From the NCBI GenBank assembly GCA_963803085.1, contig CAWDLE010000033.1:62001-126000 (forward strand): a stretch of DNA of 64,000 nt, in the 5' to 3' direction. Position 1 is the stretch's first letter, and each line of letters opens with the position of its first letter. Made by a program: the position numbers and the translations under genes. The notes beneath the pieces were generated by a model. The model was given only the letters and a program-made list of their open reading frames with translations, did not search any database and was not told the origin of the DNA. The stretch comes from JACVRW01 sp963803085. Lineage in GTDB: Bacteria > Actinomycetota > Thermoleophilia > Solirubrobacterales > Thermoleophilaceae. Shown here piece after piece: positions 50,222 through 58,817 of the stretch.

Positions 50222-51129
50222 TCCGGAAAGCTCTCAGGCTCCTCCACCGCACGCCGGTGGAGGTCGTCGTCGATGTTGCGCCCGGTCACGATCAGGACCG
50301 TTGGGTCGTGCTCGGGCGCGAGCTCGCGGAAGGCCGCCAGTGCCGATCCTGCGGCGCCCTCCGCGCGAATCCCCGCACGTGCGTAATCACCGACCGCGCG
50401 GGCGATCTCTCGCTCCGACACCATCGTCATCGGGTAGCCGCGGCGGAGCTCCTCGATCACCGATGGGATCGCCACGCGCACGGCCATGCCGTCTGCAAAC
50501 GTGGCGCATTGATCGCACTCCACGGGATGCCCGGCTTCCACGCTGAGCGCCATCACCGGGGCTTCCTTCGCCACCACTCCAAGCACGCGGCCAATCCCCC
50601 GATAGACCCCGATGAGCAGAGCGCCGTTGCCGACCGGAACGATCACGCGGGCGGGTGGCCCACCGAGCTGCGTCAGAATCTCCTCGCCGATCGCCTCGTA
50701 GCCGTCGTACTGCGCGGACTCTGCGCCGTCCTCGAAGAACGGCAGCTCATTCGCCGACGCGTACTCCCGCGCCAGGTCCTTTGACTCGTCCAGATCCGCA
50801 CCTACGCGGCGCAGCTCAGCCCCGAGCTGCTCCAGGAGGCCGACCTTCGCCTCGCTCGCCTCCTCCGGCACGAACACCACCGCTCGCATGCCGAGCCGCT
50901 CCGCCGCCCACGCGCTCGCCGCGCCGTGATTGCCGGTGGAGGCGGTGACCACGCCCCCAGCGCCCCGGTCCCGAAACCCCTCGAGCGCCGGCAGCGCCCC
51001 GCGCCACTTGAACGCACCGAGCTCATGGACGTCCTCGCGCTTCAGGAACAGCGGCCCCCCGTCCGCGAGTGAGGGCGGCGCCTCTTCGAGTGGAGTCGGT
51101 GCATCGGGCATTGAAGGAGATACTGCCAT
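50218..51129 (-). CDS. Threonine/serine dehydratase-like PLP enzyme (fold type II)
   Basis: 303 residues resembling catabolic threonine dehydratase and serine racemase. The PLP lysine is in ELGAFKWRGAL, the substrate loop is TASTGNHGAASAWAAERLGM, and the phosphate-binding glycines are in VPVGNGALLIGVYRGIG. The protein lacks the C-terminal ACT domain of biosynthetic IlvA. The start may be the ATG at 51129 or one at 51111; both are 30-50 nt from the divergent M3 peptidase gene. Exact substrate is uncertain. Confidence 0.86.
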   Translation of the reverse strand: MAVSPSMPDAPTPLEEAPPSLADGGPLFLKREDVHELGAFKWRGALPALEGFRDRGAGGVVTASTGNHGAASAWAAERLGMRAVVFVPEEASEAKVGLLEQLGAELRRVGADLDESKDLAREYASANELPFFEDGAESAQYDGYEAIGEEILTQLGGPPARVIVPVGNGALLIGVYRGIGRVLGVVAKEAPVMALSVEAGHPVECDQCATFADGMAVRVAIPSVIEELRRGYPMTMVSEREIARAVGDYARAGIRAEGAAGSALAAFRELAPEHDPTVLIVTGRNIDDDLHRRAVEEPESFPD

Positions 51130-51162
51130 CCCGCTGCCGCTCCGCTGGCTAACCTCGGTTGG

Positions 51163-53010
51163 GTGAGCGCCACCGTGGACGAACAGCTGGAAGCCGCCTC
51201 CTGGAACCTCGCCCCGCTGGTAGACGGCCGGGGCCCAGAGGCCGTGGAGGCGATGCTGAACGAGGCGCGCGTGCGCGCCGAGGCCGTCGCGGAGCGCTAC
51301 CGCGGCCGTGTCGCGGAGCTGGACGTGGCTGAGCTGGCGGAGGCGATGCACGAGCTGGCCGAGATCCAGGACCTCGCCGGCCGCGCCGGGTCGTACGCGG
51401 TCCTGAGCTACTCGCTCGACACGGCGGACCCAGCGCGGGGCGCGCTGCTCCAGAAGGGCCGCGAGCTCGGCGCCGCGATCGAGACGCAGCTGCTCTTCTT
51501 CGACCTGGAGTGGAACGAGGCGCCGGACGAGCGTGCCGAGGAGCTGCTCGCGGCCCCGGAGCTCGGGTTCGCCGCCCACTATCTGCGGACGCTGCGCCGC
51601 TACCGCCCGCACCAGCTCTCCGAGCCCGAGGAGCGCGTGCTCACCGAGACCAACGTCACGGGCGGCTCGGCGTTCCAGCGCCTCTTCACCGAGCAGACCT
51701 CTGCCCTCCAGGTGCCGCTCCCCGGCCGTGAGGAGGAGCCGGCCTCCCTTGAGGAGGGCCTCTCGCTCCTGCAGGACCCGGACCGCAAGCGCCGCGCCGA
51801 GGCGGCCGCGGCCGTGACCGAGTCGCTCCGGCCGGGGCTCCACACGCGTGCATTCGTCTTCAACACGCTGCTCCAGGACAAGGCCACCAAGGACCGGCTT
51901 CGCGACTACCCGCACTGGCTCGCGTCGCGCAACCTCGCGAACGAGGCGAGCGACGAGTCGGTGCAGGCCCTCATCGAGGCGGTCCAGGGCCGCTACGACC
52001 TCGCCCGCCGCTGGTACGCGCTGAAGGCGCGCCTCCTCGGCCTTGACAGGCTCGCCTACTACGACCGCATGGCGCCGGTGTCGGATAGCGACGACCGCAT
52101 CCCGTACGGGGATGCCGAGGAGATCGTGCTCGACTGCTACCGCACCTTCTCGCCTGAGCTCGGCGCGGTGGCCGCCGAGTTCTTCACGGGCGGCTACATC
52201 GACGGCCCCCCGCGCCCGAGCAAGCGCGGTGGCGCCTTCTGCTCGTACACGGTGCCGTCGGCGCACCCGTACGTGATGCTGAACTACACGTCGCGCCCGC
52301 ACGACGTGCTGGTGATGGCGCACGAGCTCGGCCACGGCGTGCACGCCGCGCTGGCGCGGCCGCAGGGGATCTACCACTTCTCCACGCCGCTCACGCTGGC
52401 CGAAACCGCCTCGATCTTCGGCGAGAACATCGTGCTCGAGCGGCTGCTCGAACGGGCGCCCGGCCCGGCCGAGCGGCTCGATCTGCTCGCGGGCGCGCTC
52501 GACGGCGCGGTGGCCGCCGTGTTCCGCCAGGTTGCGATGAACCGCTTCGAGGACGCAATCCACACCGCTCGCCGCGAGGCGGGCGAGCTGTCGGTGGAGC
52601 GCTTCGGCGAGCTCTGGCTCGCCACGCAGAGCGACCTGCTCGGCGACAGCGTGGAGCTCGACGACGACTACGCGCTCTGGTGGTCCTACATCTGGCACTT
52701 CGTGGACGCGCCGGGCTACGTGTACGCCTACGCGTACGGCCACCTGCTCGCGCTGTCGGTCTACCGCCGCTACGAGGAGGAGGGCGAGGAGTTCGTCTCT
52801 TCCTACCTCGATCTGCTGAAGGCCGGCGGATCGCGGCCTCCGGAGGAGCTCGGCGCCATCGTGGGCGTCGACCTGTCCGACCCGGGCTTCTGGAGCTCCG
52901 GGCTCGAGCTGATCGAGCGGCAGCTCGACGCCGCCGAGGCCGCCGCGCGGGAGGCCGGGCGGATTGAAAACGGGGCTGCGCCGGCACCGCCGGCTCCGCA
53001 AGGGCCTTGA
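51163..53010 (+). CDS. M3-family oligoendopeptidase (PepF-like)
   Basis: A 615-residue cytoplasmic zinc peptidase that trims oligopeptides. The zinc motif HExxH is in VMAHELGHGVHAAL, and the third ligand is in LAETASIFGENIVLERLL 20 or so residues later. The C-terminal helical substrate channel contains YAYAYGHLLALSVYRRY. The N-terminal M3 helical domain has NVTGGSAFQRLFTEQ. The length and motif order fit the PepF group. GTG start at 51163; the TGA overlaps the next gene's TTG start. Confidence 0.94.
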   Translation: MSATVDEQLEAASWNLAPLVDGRGPEAVEAMLNEARVRAEAVAERYRGRVAELDVAELAEAMHELAEIQDLAGRAGSYAVLSYSLDTADPARGALLQKGRELGAAIETQLLFFDLEWNEAPDERAEELLAAPELGFAAHYLRTLRRYRPHQLSEPEERVLTETNVTGGSAFQRLFTEQTSALQVPLPGREEEPASLEEGLSLLQDPDRKRRAEAAAAVTESLRPGLHTRAFVFNTLLQDKATKDRLRDYPHWLASRNLANEASDESVQALIEAVQGRYDLARRWYALKARLLGLDRLAYYDRMAPVSDSDDRIPYGDAEEIVLDCYRTFSPELGAVAAEFFTGGYIDGPPRPSKRGGAFCSYTVPSAHPYVMLNYTSRPHDVLVMAHELGHGVHAALARPQGIYHFSTPLTLAETASIFGENIVLERLLERAPGPAERLDLLAGALDGAVAAVFRQVAMNRFEDAIHTARREAGELSVERFGELWLATQSDLLGDSVELDDDYALWWSYIWHFVDAPGYVYAYAYGHLLALSVYRRYEEEGEEFVSSYLDLLKAGGSRPPEELGAIVGVDLSDPGFWSSGLELIERQLDAAEAAAREAGRIENGAAPAPPAPQGP

Positions 53011-53615
53011 TAGCCGAGCGCATTCCGTTGCCCGGCGGCGAGGTGGAGCTGATGCGACCGCCGGATGCAGAGGCGCTGATCAGCGAGGAGTCGTTCGAGC
53101 ACGAGGAGTTCCTGCCCTACTGGGCGGAGCTGTGGGCCAGCGCCGTTGCCCTCGCGCATGACGTGGCGATGAGGTCGCTGCGCGGCAAGCGGACGCTCGA
53201 GCTGGGCTGCGGACTCGGTCTGCCGAGCATCGCGGCGGCGCGAGCCGGCGGCCGCGTTCTGGCCACCGACTGGTCACCAGACGCCGTGCGCGCCACCGCT
53301 GCGAACGCCGAGCGGAACGATGTCGACATCGAGACGCTGTGCTGCGCATGGGGCGAACCGGACGAGATCGTGGCCCGTGGGCCCTGGCATCTCGTGCTCG
53401 CCTCCGACGTGCTCTACGAGCGCCGCAACGTCGACCAGCTGCTGGACCTGCTGCCGCGCCTGGTGGACGAGCGCGGCCTCGTCCTGCTCGCCGACCCTGG
53501 GCGCGCCCACTCAGCTGGGTTCCTGGAGCGGGCCACCGAGAACGGGTGGATCATCCGCAGCACGCACAGCCCGCGCGCCCAGCGCGTCTCGATTCACCGC
53601 ATGCGGCGCGGCTAG
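53007..53615 (+). CDS. SAM-dependent methyltransferase (lysine-methyltransferase-like)
   Basis: 202 residues of the seven-beta-strand class resembling the METTL21/Methyltransf_16 group. EFLPYWAELWASAVALAHDV is the pre-motif helix, LELGCGLGLPSIAAARAGG is motif I, LATDWSPDAVRATAANAERN carries the acidic ribose-binding residue, and LVLASDVLYERRNVDQLL is motif post-II. The substrate could be a protein lysine or a small molecule. TTG start overlapping the peptidase stop, with AAGGGCC just upstream. Confidence 0.87.
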   Translation: MIAERIPLPGGEVELMRPPDAEALISEESFEHEEFLPYWAELWASAVALAHDVAMRSLRGKRTLELGCGLGLPSIAAARAGGRVLATDWSPDAVRATAANAERNDVDIETLCCAWGEPDEIVARGPWHLVLASDVLYERRNVDQLLDLLPRLVDERGLVLLADPGRAHSAGFLERATENGWIIRSTHSPRAQRVSIHRMRRG

Positions 53616-54505
53616 ACGAGCTGGATCGCGCCGCCGCCGCGCAGGCTCACGGCGTCGGCCGCCTCGAGCGCGGCCTGGAGTAGCGCGGCGGGACGGCGCA
53701 CTCCGGCGGCGGAGCAGGTGGCGCCGACGCTTGGGATGAGCGGAAGTCCGCCGGCCCCGAGCGGGCGACCCGCGACTTCGCAGATCCGCTCGGCGATGCG
53801 GACCACGGTGGTCTCCTCGTGAACGCCCGCGCACACGGCGGCGAGGCGCTCGTCGTCAAGCTGCCCGACGAGGTCGAGCGGCCGCAGGACCGAGGTGATG
53901 TGCCGGCCGAGCTCGCGCAGGACGAGGCTCGTGGCCGGACGGCCGCGGTCCTCCACGAGCCGCTCCATGCCGTCGAGGCGAATGACGATGACCGCGCCGG
54001 CACCGGACCCCGCGGGGTGCAGCGCCCAGGCGAGGCGGTCGAGCAGAGCGAAGCGGGTGGGAAGGCCGGTCGCGGGATCGATCTCGGCCGTGGTCTGCGG
54101 CTCGGCGCCCACCACGTCCATGCGGCGGGTGACCCACTGAACCTCCGCGCCGTCGCCTGCCACGAAGGTCGTCTCGACCGGGCACCAGCCGCCGCCGCAG
54201 GCGAGCACGCGGTACTCGACGGTCTTGGCACCGGGACCGCGGACCCAGGCCCGGTGCACGGACATCACGCGATCACAGTCCTCCGGGTGGATCAGAGCCT
54301 GGATCGGGCTGCCAAGCAGCGTGTCACGCGGAACTCCCGTCAGCTCGGACAGGAGCGGCGATGCGTAGATGAACGATCCGGCCGCATCGTGCAGCGAAAT
54401 CAGTGCGCGCACGTTGCCCGCGAGCAGCCGGAAACGCTGCTCCCACGGGTCCAGGACGATGCTGTCGTCGTCTACAGCCTGCAGATGGCGCTTGGGAGGG
54501 ACCAC
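53612..54505 (-). CDS. PAS protein with degenerate GGDEF domain
   Basis: 297 residues. The N-terminal PAS domain (about 25-140) contains GSFIYASPLLSELTGVPRDT and HPEDCDRVMSVHRAWV. The C-terminal GGDEF-like domain starts at EIDPATGLPTRFALLDRLA, but the signature is LDDERLAAV rather than GGDEF, and the preceding metal-site residues are changed (RLDGMERLVEDRG). It is thus predicted to be enzymatically inactive, as is the protein at 32241-33257. No membrane segment. GTG start. It is 31 nt downstream of the M20 dipeptidase gene and shares CTAG with the convergent methyltransferase stop. Confidence 0.82.
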   Translation of the reverse strand: MVPPKRHLQAVDDDSIVLDPWEQRFRLLAGNVRALISLHDAAGSFIYASPLLSELTGVPRDTLLGSPIQALIHPEDCDRVMSVHRAWVRGPGAKTVEYRVLACGGGWCPVETTFVAGDGAEVQWVTRRMDVVGAEPQTTAEIDPATGLPTRFALLDRLAWALHPAGSGAGAVIVIRLDGMERLVEDRGRPATSLVLRELGRHITSVLRPLDLVGQLDDERLAAVCAGVHEETTVVRIAERICEVAGRPLGAGGLPLIPSVGATCSAAGVRRPAALLQAALEAADAVSLRGGGAIQLV

Positions 54506-54536
54506 GCTGGTGTTATCGGCGGCGTGAGGGCGAGCC

Positions 54537-55850
54537 TTAGCGCGGCAGGTCGGCCAGAGAGCGATACAGCTCCCGCGCCGTTAGCTCGCCGAGCCTGAGG
54601 CTCTCGAGCCGGTAGCTCTCGTTCGGCGCGTGAAAGGCGTCCGCGCCCAGCGCAAAGCCGCTCACGATGGTGGGCGTGCCCTGCTCCGCGAGCACCGCGA
54701 GCAACGGCAAGGTTCCGCCCAGCCGAACGAACGCGGGCGGGATGCCGCAGGCGCGCTCGAATGCCCCGGCGGCGAGCTGAAGCGCCGGCTCACGCGCATC
54801 GAAGAGGGCCGGGTCGGACAGGTCGAGCTCAATCGAGACCTCGGCAGCGTCCGGCACAGCAGCGCGCAGCAGCCGCTCGAGCTCCGCGCCGATCTGCTCG
54901 GCACTCTGCCCAGGCGCGAGCCGCACGCTCACCTGCGCACGCGCCACCGACGGGATCACGGTCCGCGGCTCGCCACTCTCGAGCATGTTCACGTCCACCG
55001 CGGGCTCGGCCCCGGTGCGCTCCCAGAACTCGTCGGCCGCCCCGGCCGTCACCTCCGCGGCGCCGGCCTCGGCGATCATCTCCGCGCCGCTCGGCAGGCG
55101 CGCCCACGACTCGCGCTCCTCAGCGCTCGGGCTCGCCACCCCGGCGCGGAGCTCCTCGCGCACCCGGCCGTCTGGCCCCGGCAGCACCTCCTGCAGGATG
55201 CCCATGAGCACGTGCGTGGCGTTCAGCACGGCGCCGCCGTAGAGCCCCGAGTGCAGGTCGCGCCGTCCGGTGCGCACCTCCACCGGCCCCTGGACGAGGC
55301 CACGCGCGCCGGTGTTGATGGCGGGCGTGCGCTCGTCGGCCATCAGCGAGTCGAACACGATCACGCAGTCGGCCTCCTGCGGCTGCTCGCGCAGGTAGGT
55401 GAGGAGCGAGACGCTCCCCACCTCCTCCTCGCCCTCCACCAGGAAGCGCACGTTCACCGGCAGCTCGCCGGCTCGCGCCATCTCGCACGCCACGTGCAGC
55501 AGCGGCAGGAAGTTGCCCTTGTCGTCGGCGGCCCCGCGCGCATAGAGGCGGCCGTCGCGCTCGGTGGGCTCGAACGGCGGCGACTCCCACGCGTCGAGCG
55601 GGCCCGGGTCCTGCACGTCGTAGTGCCCGTAGGAGAGGATCGTGGGTGCGTCCGGTCGCGACGCGCGCAGCTCCCCGACTGCCATCGGGTTGCTGCCGTT
55701 CACCACCACCCGCTCGGCGCTCCCGCCCGCGGCCTCGATGCGCTCGAGCACCCAGTCGCAGGCACGGCCGAGTGCGTCCGCATCCCCCTGGCCCGTCGAG
55801 ACGGAGGGGATGCGCAACCAGTCTTCGAGCTCTTCCCGGATCGGCGGCAT
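54537..55850 (-). CDS. M20-family dipeptidase
   Basis: 437 residues close to the CNDP/PepV-like dipeptidase group. ILSYGHYDVQDPGPLDAW carries the first zinc histidine and catalytic aspartate. GRLYARGAADDKGNFLPLL is the bridging-aspartate segment, LVEGEEEVGS holds the general-base glutamates, and TGRRDLHSGLYGGAVLNATH is in the dimerisation lid. The final histidine is in LGADAFHAPNESYRLESL. Start at the ATG 55850 (a GTG precedes it directly). Divergent from the MFS gene with about 20 nt between. Confidence 0.92.
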   Translation of the reverse strand: MPPIREELEDWLRIPSVSTGQGDADALGRACDWVLERIEAAGGSAERVVVNGSNPMAVGELRASRPDAPTILSYGHYDVQDPGPLDAWESPPFEPTERDGRLYARGAADDKGNFLPLLHVACEMARAGELPVNVRFLVEGEEEVGSVSLLTYLREQPQEADCVIVFDSLMADERTPAINTGARGLVQGPVEVRTGRRDLHSGLYGGAVLNATHVLMGILQEVLPGPDGRVREELRAGVASPSAEERESWARLPSGAEMIAEAGAAEVTAGAADEFWERTGAEPAVDVNMLESGEPRTVIPSVARAQVSVRLAPGQSAEQIGAELERLLRAAVPDAAEVSIELDLSDPALFDAREPALQLAAGAFERACGIPPAFVRLGGTLPLLAVLAEQGTPTIVSGFALGADAFHAPNESYRLESLRLGELTARELYRSLADLPR

Positions 55851-55871
55851 CACTCATTTAGCATCGTATGG

Positions 55872-57032
55872 ATGCGCCGGCTCTTCTGGCTCGTCGCCGC
55901 GGTGGTGCTCGTGGACACGATGTTCTTCGCCGCCGTGGCGCCGCTGCTTCCCCATTACTCCGACGAGCTGGACCTGTCCAAGACCGGTGCGGGAGTGCTC
56001 ACGGCCGCCTACCCGGCCGGCACGTTCGTGGGCGCGCTGCCGGCCGGCTGGCTGGCGATCCGCTGGGGCGTGAAGCCCACGCTGATGGCCGGCCTGGCGA
56101 TGCTCGGCCTGTCGAGCCTTGCGTTCGCGTTCGCCGGGCACATCGTGCTGCTCGACGGCGCGCGCTTCCTACAGGGCATCGGCGGAGCCTGCATGTGGGC
56201 CGCCGGTATGGCGTGGCTCGTTTCCGCTGCGCCCGTGGAGCGCCGAGGCGAGCTGATCGGCGCTGCGCTCAGCGCGGCGATCGTGGGCGTGCTGCTCGGG
56301 CCCGTGCTCGGTGGCGCGGCCACGGTGCTCAGCCCCGAGGCGGTCTTCAGCGCCGTCTCGGTGCTGGCGGTGGGTCTCGCGGCCTGGGCATGGTCGATGC
56401 CGGGCGTTGAGCCAGAGGCGAGCCCCGGCATCCGCGCGATGCTTCGCACGCTGCGGAGGCCCGCCGTGATGGCGGGCTTCTGGCTGTTCACGATCCCGGC
56501 GCTCTTTGCAGGCGTGATCGAGGTCCTGGTGCCACTTCGGATGGACGACCTCGGCGCCTCCGGAGCCGCCATCGGGGCGCTGTTCCTCGTAGCGGCGGCC
56601 GTCGAGGCGACCATCAGTCCGGTCGCCGGGCGCTGGTCTGACCGCGCCGGCCGGCTTGCCCCGATCCGCGCTGGCCTCATCGGAGCGGCCGTCATGGCGG
56701 TGTTGCTCCCACTGCCGGGAACCGCCGTGCTGCTCGGGCTGAGCGTCGTGATCGCCATCGCGTGCCTCGCCGTGTTCTGGGCGCCTGGTATGGCGATGCT
56801 GTCGGACGCGGCCGAGGACGCCGGATTGGACCAAGCACTTGCCTTCTCGCTCGCGAACCTCGCATGGGCCCTCGGCCACATCGTCGGCGCGGGCAGCGGT
56901 GGCGCGATCGCGGAGGCCACCTCAGACGCGGTTCCCTACGGCGGGCTGGCCGTCGCGTGCGTCCTGACGCTTCTCGGGCTGTCGGCCAACCGCCGCCGCC
57001 GGGCGGCGGTCACCGCTCGCCTCGGCGCCTAG
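55872..57032 (+). CDS. Major facilitator superfamily transporter
   Basis: 386 residues with about twelve predicted membrane helices. The cytoplasmic loop after helix 2 (GWLAIRWGVKPTLMAGL) and its pseudo-repeat (GRWSDRAGRLAPIRAGL) are the MFS motif A positions. FLQGIGGACMWAAGMAWLVSA corresponds to the helix 4-5 region. It resembles drug/H+ antiporter (DHA) members, but substrate is not assignable. The long open frame upstream lies antisense to the M20 dipeptidase and is not coding. The stop shares CTAG with the convergent Rpf-like gene. Confidence 0.9.
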   Translation: MRRLFWLVAAVVLVDTMFFAAVAPLLPHYSDELDLSKTGAGVLTAAYPAGTFVGALPAGWLAIRWGVKPTLMAGLAMLGLSSLAFAFAGHIVLLDGARFLQGIGGACMWAAGMAWLVSAAPVERRGELIGAALSAAIVGVLLGPVLGGAATVLSPEAVFSAVSVLAVGLAAWAWSMPGVEPEASPGIRAMLRTLRRPAVMAGFWLFTIPALFAGVIEVLVPLRMDDLGASGAAIGALFLVAAAVEATISPVAGRWSDRAGRLAPIRAGLIGAAVMAVLLPLPGTAVLLGLSVVIAIACLAVFWAPGMAMLSDAAEDAGLDQALAFSLANLAWALGHIVGAGSGGAIAEATSDAVPYGGLAVACVLTLLGLSANRRRRAAVTARLGA

Positions 57033-57622
57033 CCGCAGTTCGGCCAGGGCGCGCTGCCGCGCTGGCGATACAGCCTGAGCGCAAGCCGGTCCTGCAACCA
57101 CTCGGGCGCATCGGCCGGGTCGCCGCTACCGCCGAGAGTCCGCCAGGTCTCGCGGCTGAACTGGTACTTGCCGCGGTACTGCCCTCCCGGTGAGACGGCG
57201 CGCGGGTTGCCCCCGGACTCGCACTCGGCGATCCGCTGCAGCACAGCGGGCACGTTCACGCTGACGCTGCTCGTACGGCGCACGGAGCGGCTGCTGAACG
57301 GCCTGAGCCCGAGCGCACCGCGCGTGAGCGGTCCGACGATGCCGTCCGGCACGAGGTCATGCCGGCGCTGGAAGCGCTTGACGGCACGCTCGGTCTGCGC
57401 GCCGAAGACGCCGTCGGCCGAAATCCCGAGCTCCTGCTGAATGCTCCGCACGGCCTCGCCGCGGTCGCCGCGCTTGACGACGACCTCGCTGGAGGCAATG
57501 GCGCCGCCTGCGGCCGAGGCGCCGGGGTCCGCGAGTGCAGGCACGGCTGCCGCTGCGAGCGCAGCCAGCGCGAGCAGCACCGCGAAATGCGGACCACGCA
57601 CGGCGTCGAAGATCCTTGCCAC
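57029..57622 (-). CDS. Secreted Rpf-like peptidoglycan hydrolase
   Basis: 197 residues. The signal peptide covers about 1-32 (HFAVLLALAALAAAAVPALA). A peptidoglycan-binding domain 1 follows (VKRGDRGEAVRSIQQELGIS, DGVFGAQTERAVKRFQRRH). The C-terminal transglycosylase-like resuscitation-promoting-factor domain has the catalytic glutamate in AECESGGNPRAV, then GGQYRGKYQFSRETW and the final PWPNCG. It would cleave peptidoglycan glycan strands outside the cell, in growth or resuscitation from dormancy. GTG start with AAGGGG upstream. Expression is probably under the c-di-AMP riboswitch in its leader. Confidence 0.93.
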   Translation of the reverse strand: MARIFDAVRGPHFAVLLALAALAAAAVPALADPGASAAGGAIASSEVVVKRGDRGEAVRSIQQELGISADGVFGAQTERAVKRFQRRHDLVPDGIVGPLTRGALGLRPFSSRSVRRTSSVSVNVPAVLQRIAECESGGNPRAVSPGGQYRGKYQFSRETWRTLGGSGDPADAPEWLQDRLALRLYRQRGSAPWPNCG

Positions 57623-57640
57623 CTGACGTTTCCCCTTTCC

Positions 57641-57775
57641 CTATGCCTACGAGGTGAGCTGACGGGCTCGCGCCGGAAAGTGGCGCTACGCGACAAGGCT
57701 GTCGCGATTCGCCCCAGCGGCCTTAACGGCCGCAAGTGGGTCCCCCGTTCCTCGCCGTCGGGACAGCGAGAACTC
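57641..57775 (-). ncRNA. c-di-AMP riboswitch (ydaO-yuaA class)
   Basis: On the minus strand the 5-prime untranslated region of the Rpf-like gene shows the ydaO-yuaA landmarks in order. GGAACGGGGGACCCA is followed by a GGCCGTTAAGGCCG hairpin, then TGGGGCGAATC, a variable stem and the highly conserved 3-prime part GAGCCCGTCAGCTCACCTCG followed by TAGGC. In actinobacteria this class commonly precedes genes for Rpf and other cell wall hydrolases, matching the gene found here. The AAGGGG ribosome binding site follows within about 15 nt, so control could be at translation or by an antiterminator; no clear U-tract terminator is seen. Confidence 0.85.
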
Positions 57776-57851
57776 GGCAGTTCGAATCAGAAGTCGTACA
57801 TCCAAGCACATCGGCGCCGCGACTGTTGCGGTGGATGACCCGAATGGGGTA

Positions 57852-58025
57852 CTAGCGAGCGACGTTCAGCAGGTCGTCGACCACGCTCACGATGTCGATC
57901 TGAGCCACCGGCGGCGGGGGCGCTAGGGCTATCGGCTGCGGGCGTCGGCGCTGGAGCCAGACGGCCGTCGCAAGCGCACCCACGAGGAAGGGGGCCATGC
58001 GCAGGAGCAGCCGTAGACCGGGCAT
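57852..58025 (-). CDS. Small membrane protein (hypothetical)
   Basis: A 57-codon ORF: MPGLRLLLRMAPFLVGALAT gives one membrane helix, followed by WLQRRRPQP, a proline stretch and an acidic end (DIVSVVDDLLNVAR). It is divergent from the SDR gene (40-nt gap) and upstream of the riboswitch on the same strand. No family recognised. The hydrophobic-basic-Pro organisation and its position make it a plausible real gene. Confidence 0.5.
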   Translation of the reverse strand: MPGLRLLLRMAPFLVGALATAVWLQRRRPQPIALAPPPPVAQIDIVSVVDDLLNVAR

Positions 58026-58065
58026 CGGCGCGACCCTACACCCGCTCACGGATACTCTGCGAGTC

Positions 58066-58812
58066 ATGGATCTTGGCCTCGAGGGCAGGGTCGCGCTCGT
58101 GACGGGCGCCTCGCAGGGCATCGGCCTCGGCATCGCGCGGGAGCTTGCGGGCGAGGGCGCGCGGGTGGCGGTGAGCTCCCGGACGCGCGAGAAGATCGAG
58201 CCCGCCGCCGCCGATATCGGCGCGAGGCCGTATGTGCACGACACGCTCGACCTCGATTCGGCACCCGAGCTGCTCGAGAACGTGGAGCGCGACCTGGGCC
58301 CGATCGACATCCTCGTGACCAACACGGGCGGTCCCGCCGGAGGCGATCCGCTCGAGTTCAGCCGCGATCAGTGGGAGGCCGCCCACCGCGAGCTGGTCGT
58401 GGCGCCGATCGAGATGATCGAGCGGGTGGTGCCCGGGATGCGCGAGCGCAGCTTCGGGCGAATCGTGAGCGTGTCGTCGTCCGCCGCGCGCGAGCCGATT
58501 CCCGCGCTGATGCTGTCGAACTCGCACCGCCCCGGTCTCCTCGGCGCGTTCAAGACGCTCGCCCGCAAGCTCGCGGGCGACGGCATCACGCTCAACACGA
58601 TCCTGCCCGGGCGGATCGCCACCGATCGCATCGCTCACCTGCACGGGTCGATCGAGGAGGCCGAGAAGGTGGCCCGCGACGAGATTCCGGCCGGCCGGCT
58701 CGGGACCGCGGAGGAGATCGCGGCGACCGCGGCATTCCTCTGCTCCGAGCGGGCCAGCTACATCACCGGAGTGGCCCTGCTCGTGGACGGCGGGCTTACG
58801 GGGAGCATCTGA
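58066..58812 (+). CDS. SDR-family oxidoreductase lacking the canonical YxxxK
   Basis: 248 residues annotated on similarity to FabG-like 3-oxoacyl-ACP reductases. It has the cofactor motif ALVTGASQGIGLGIAREL, the NTG motif VTNTGGPAGG, catalytic serine region VSVSSSAAREP, and the C-terminal GVALLVDGGLTGSI. Where the active-site tyrosine should be, the sequence reads LSNSHRPGLLGAFKTLARKL. The lysine remains but the tyrosine is absent, as in a recognised FabG-like SDR subgroup with an altered active site. Activity on keto substrates is therefore uncertain. Confidence 0.87.
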   Translation: MDLGLEGRVALVTGASQGIGLGIARELAGEGARVAVSSRTREKIEPAAADIGARPYVHDTLDLDSAPELLENVERDLGPIDILVTNTGGPAGGDPLEFSRDQWEAAHRELVVAPIEMIERVVPGMRERSFGRIVSVSSSAAREPIPALMLSNSHRPGLLGAFKTLARKLAGDGITLNTILPGRIATDRIAHLHGSIEEAEKVARDEIPAGRLGTAEEIAATAAFLCSERASYITGVALLVDGGLTGSI

Positions 58813-58817
58813 GCACG

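Noticed and set aside
57770..57800. GTTCGAATC resembling a tRNA T-loop
   Set aside because: Flanking bases do not form a T-stem or acceptor stem; it lies beside the riboswitch.
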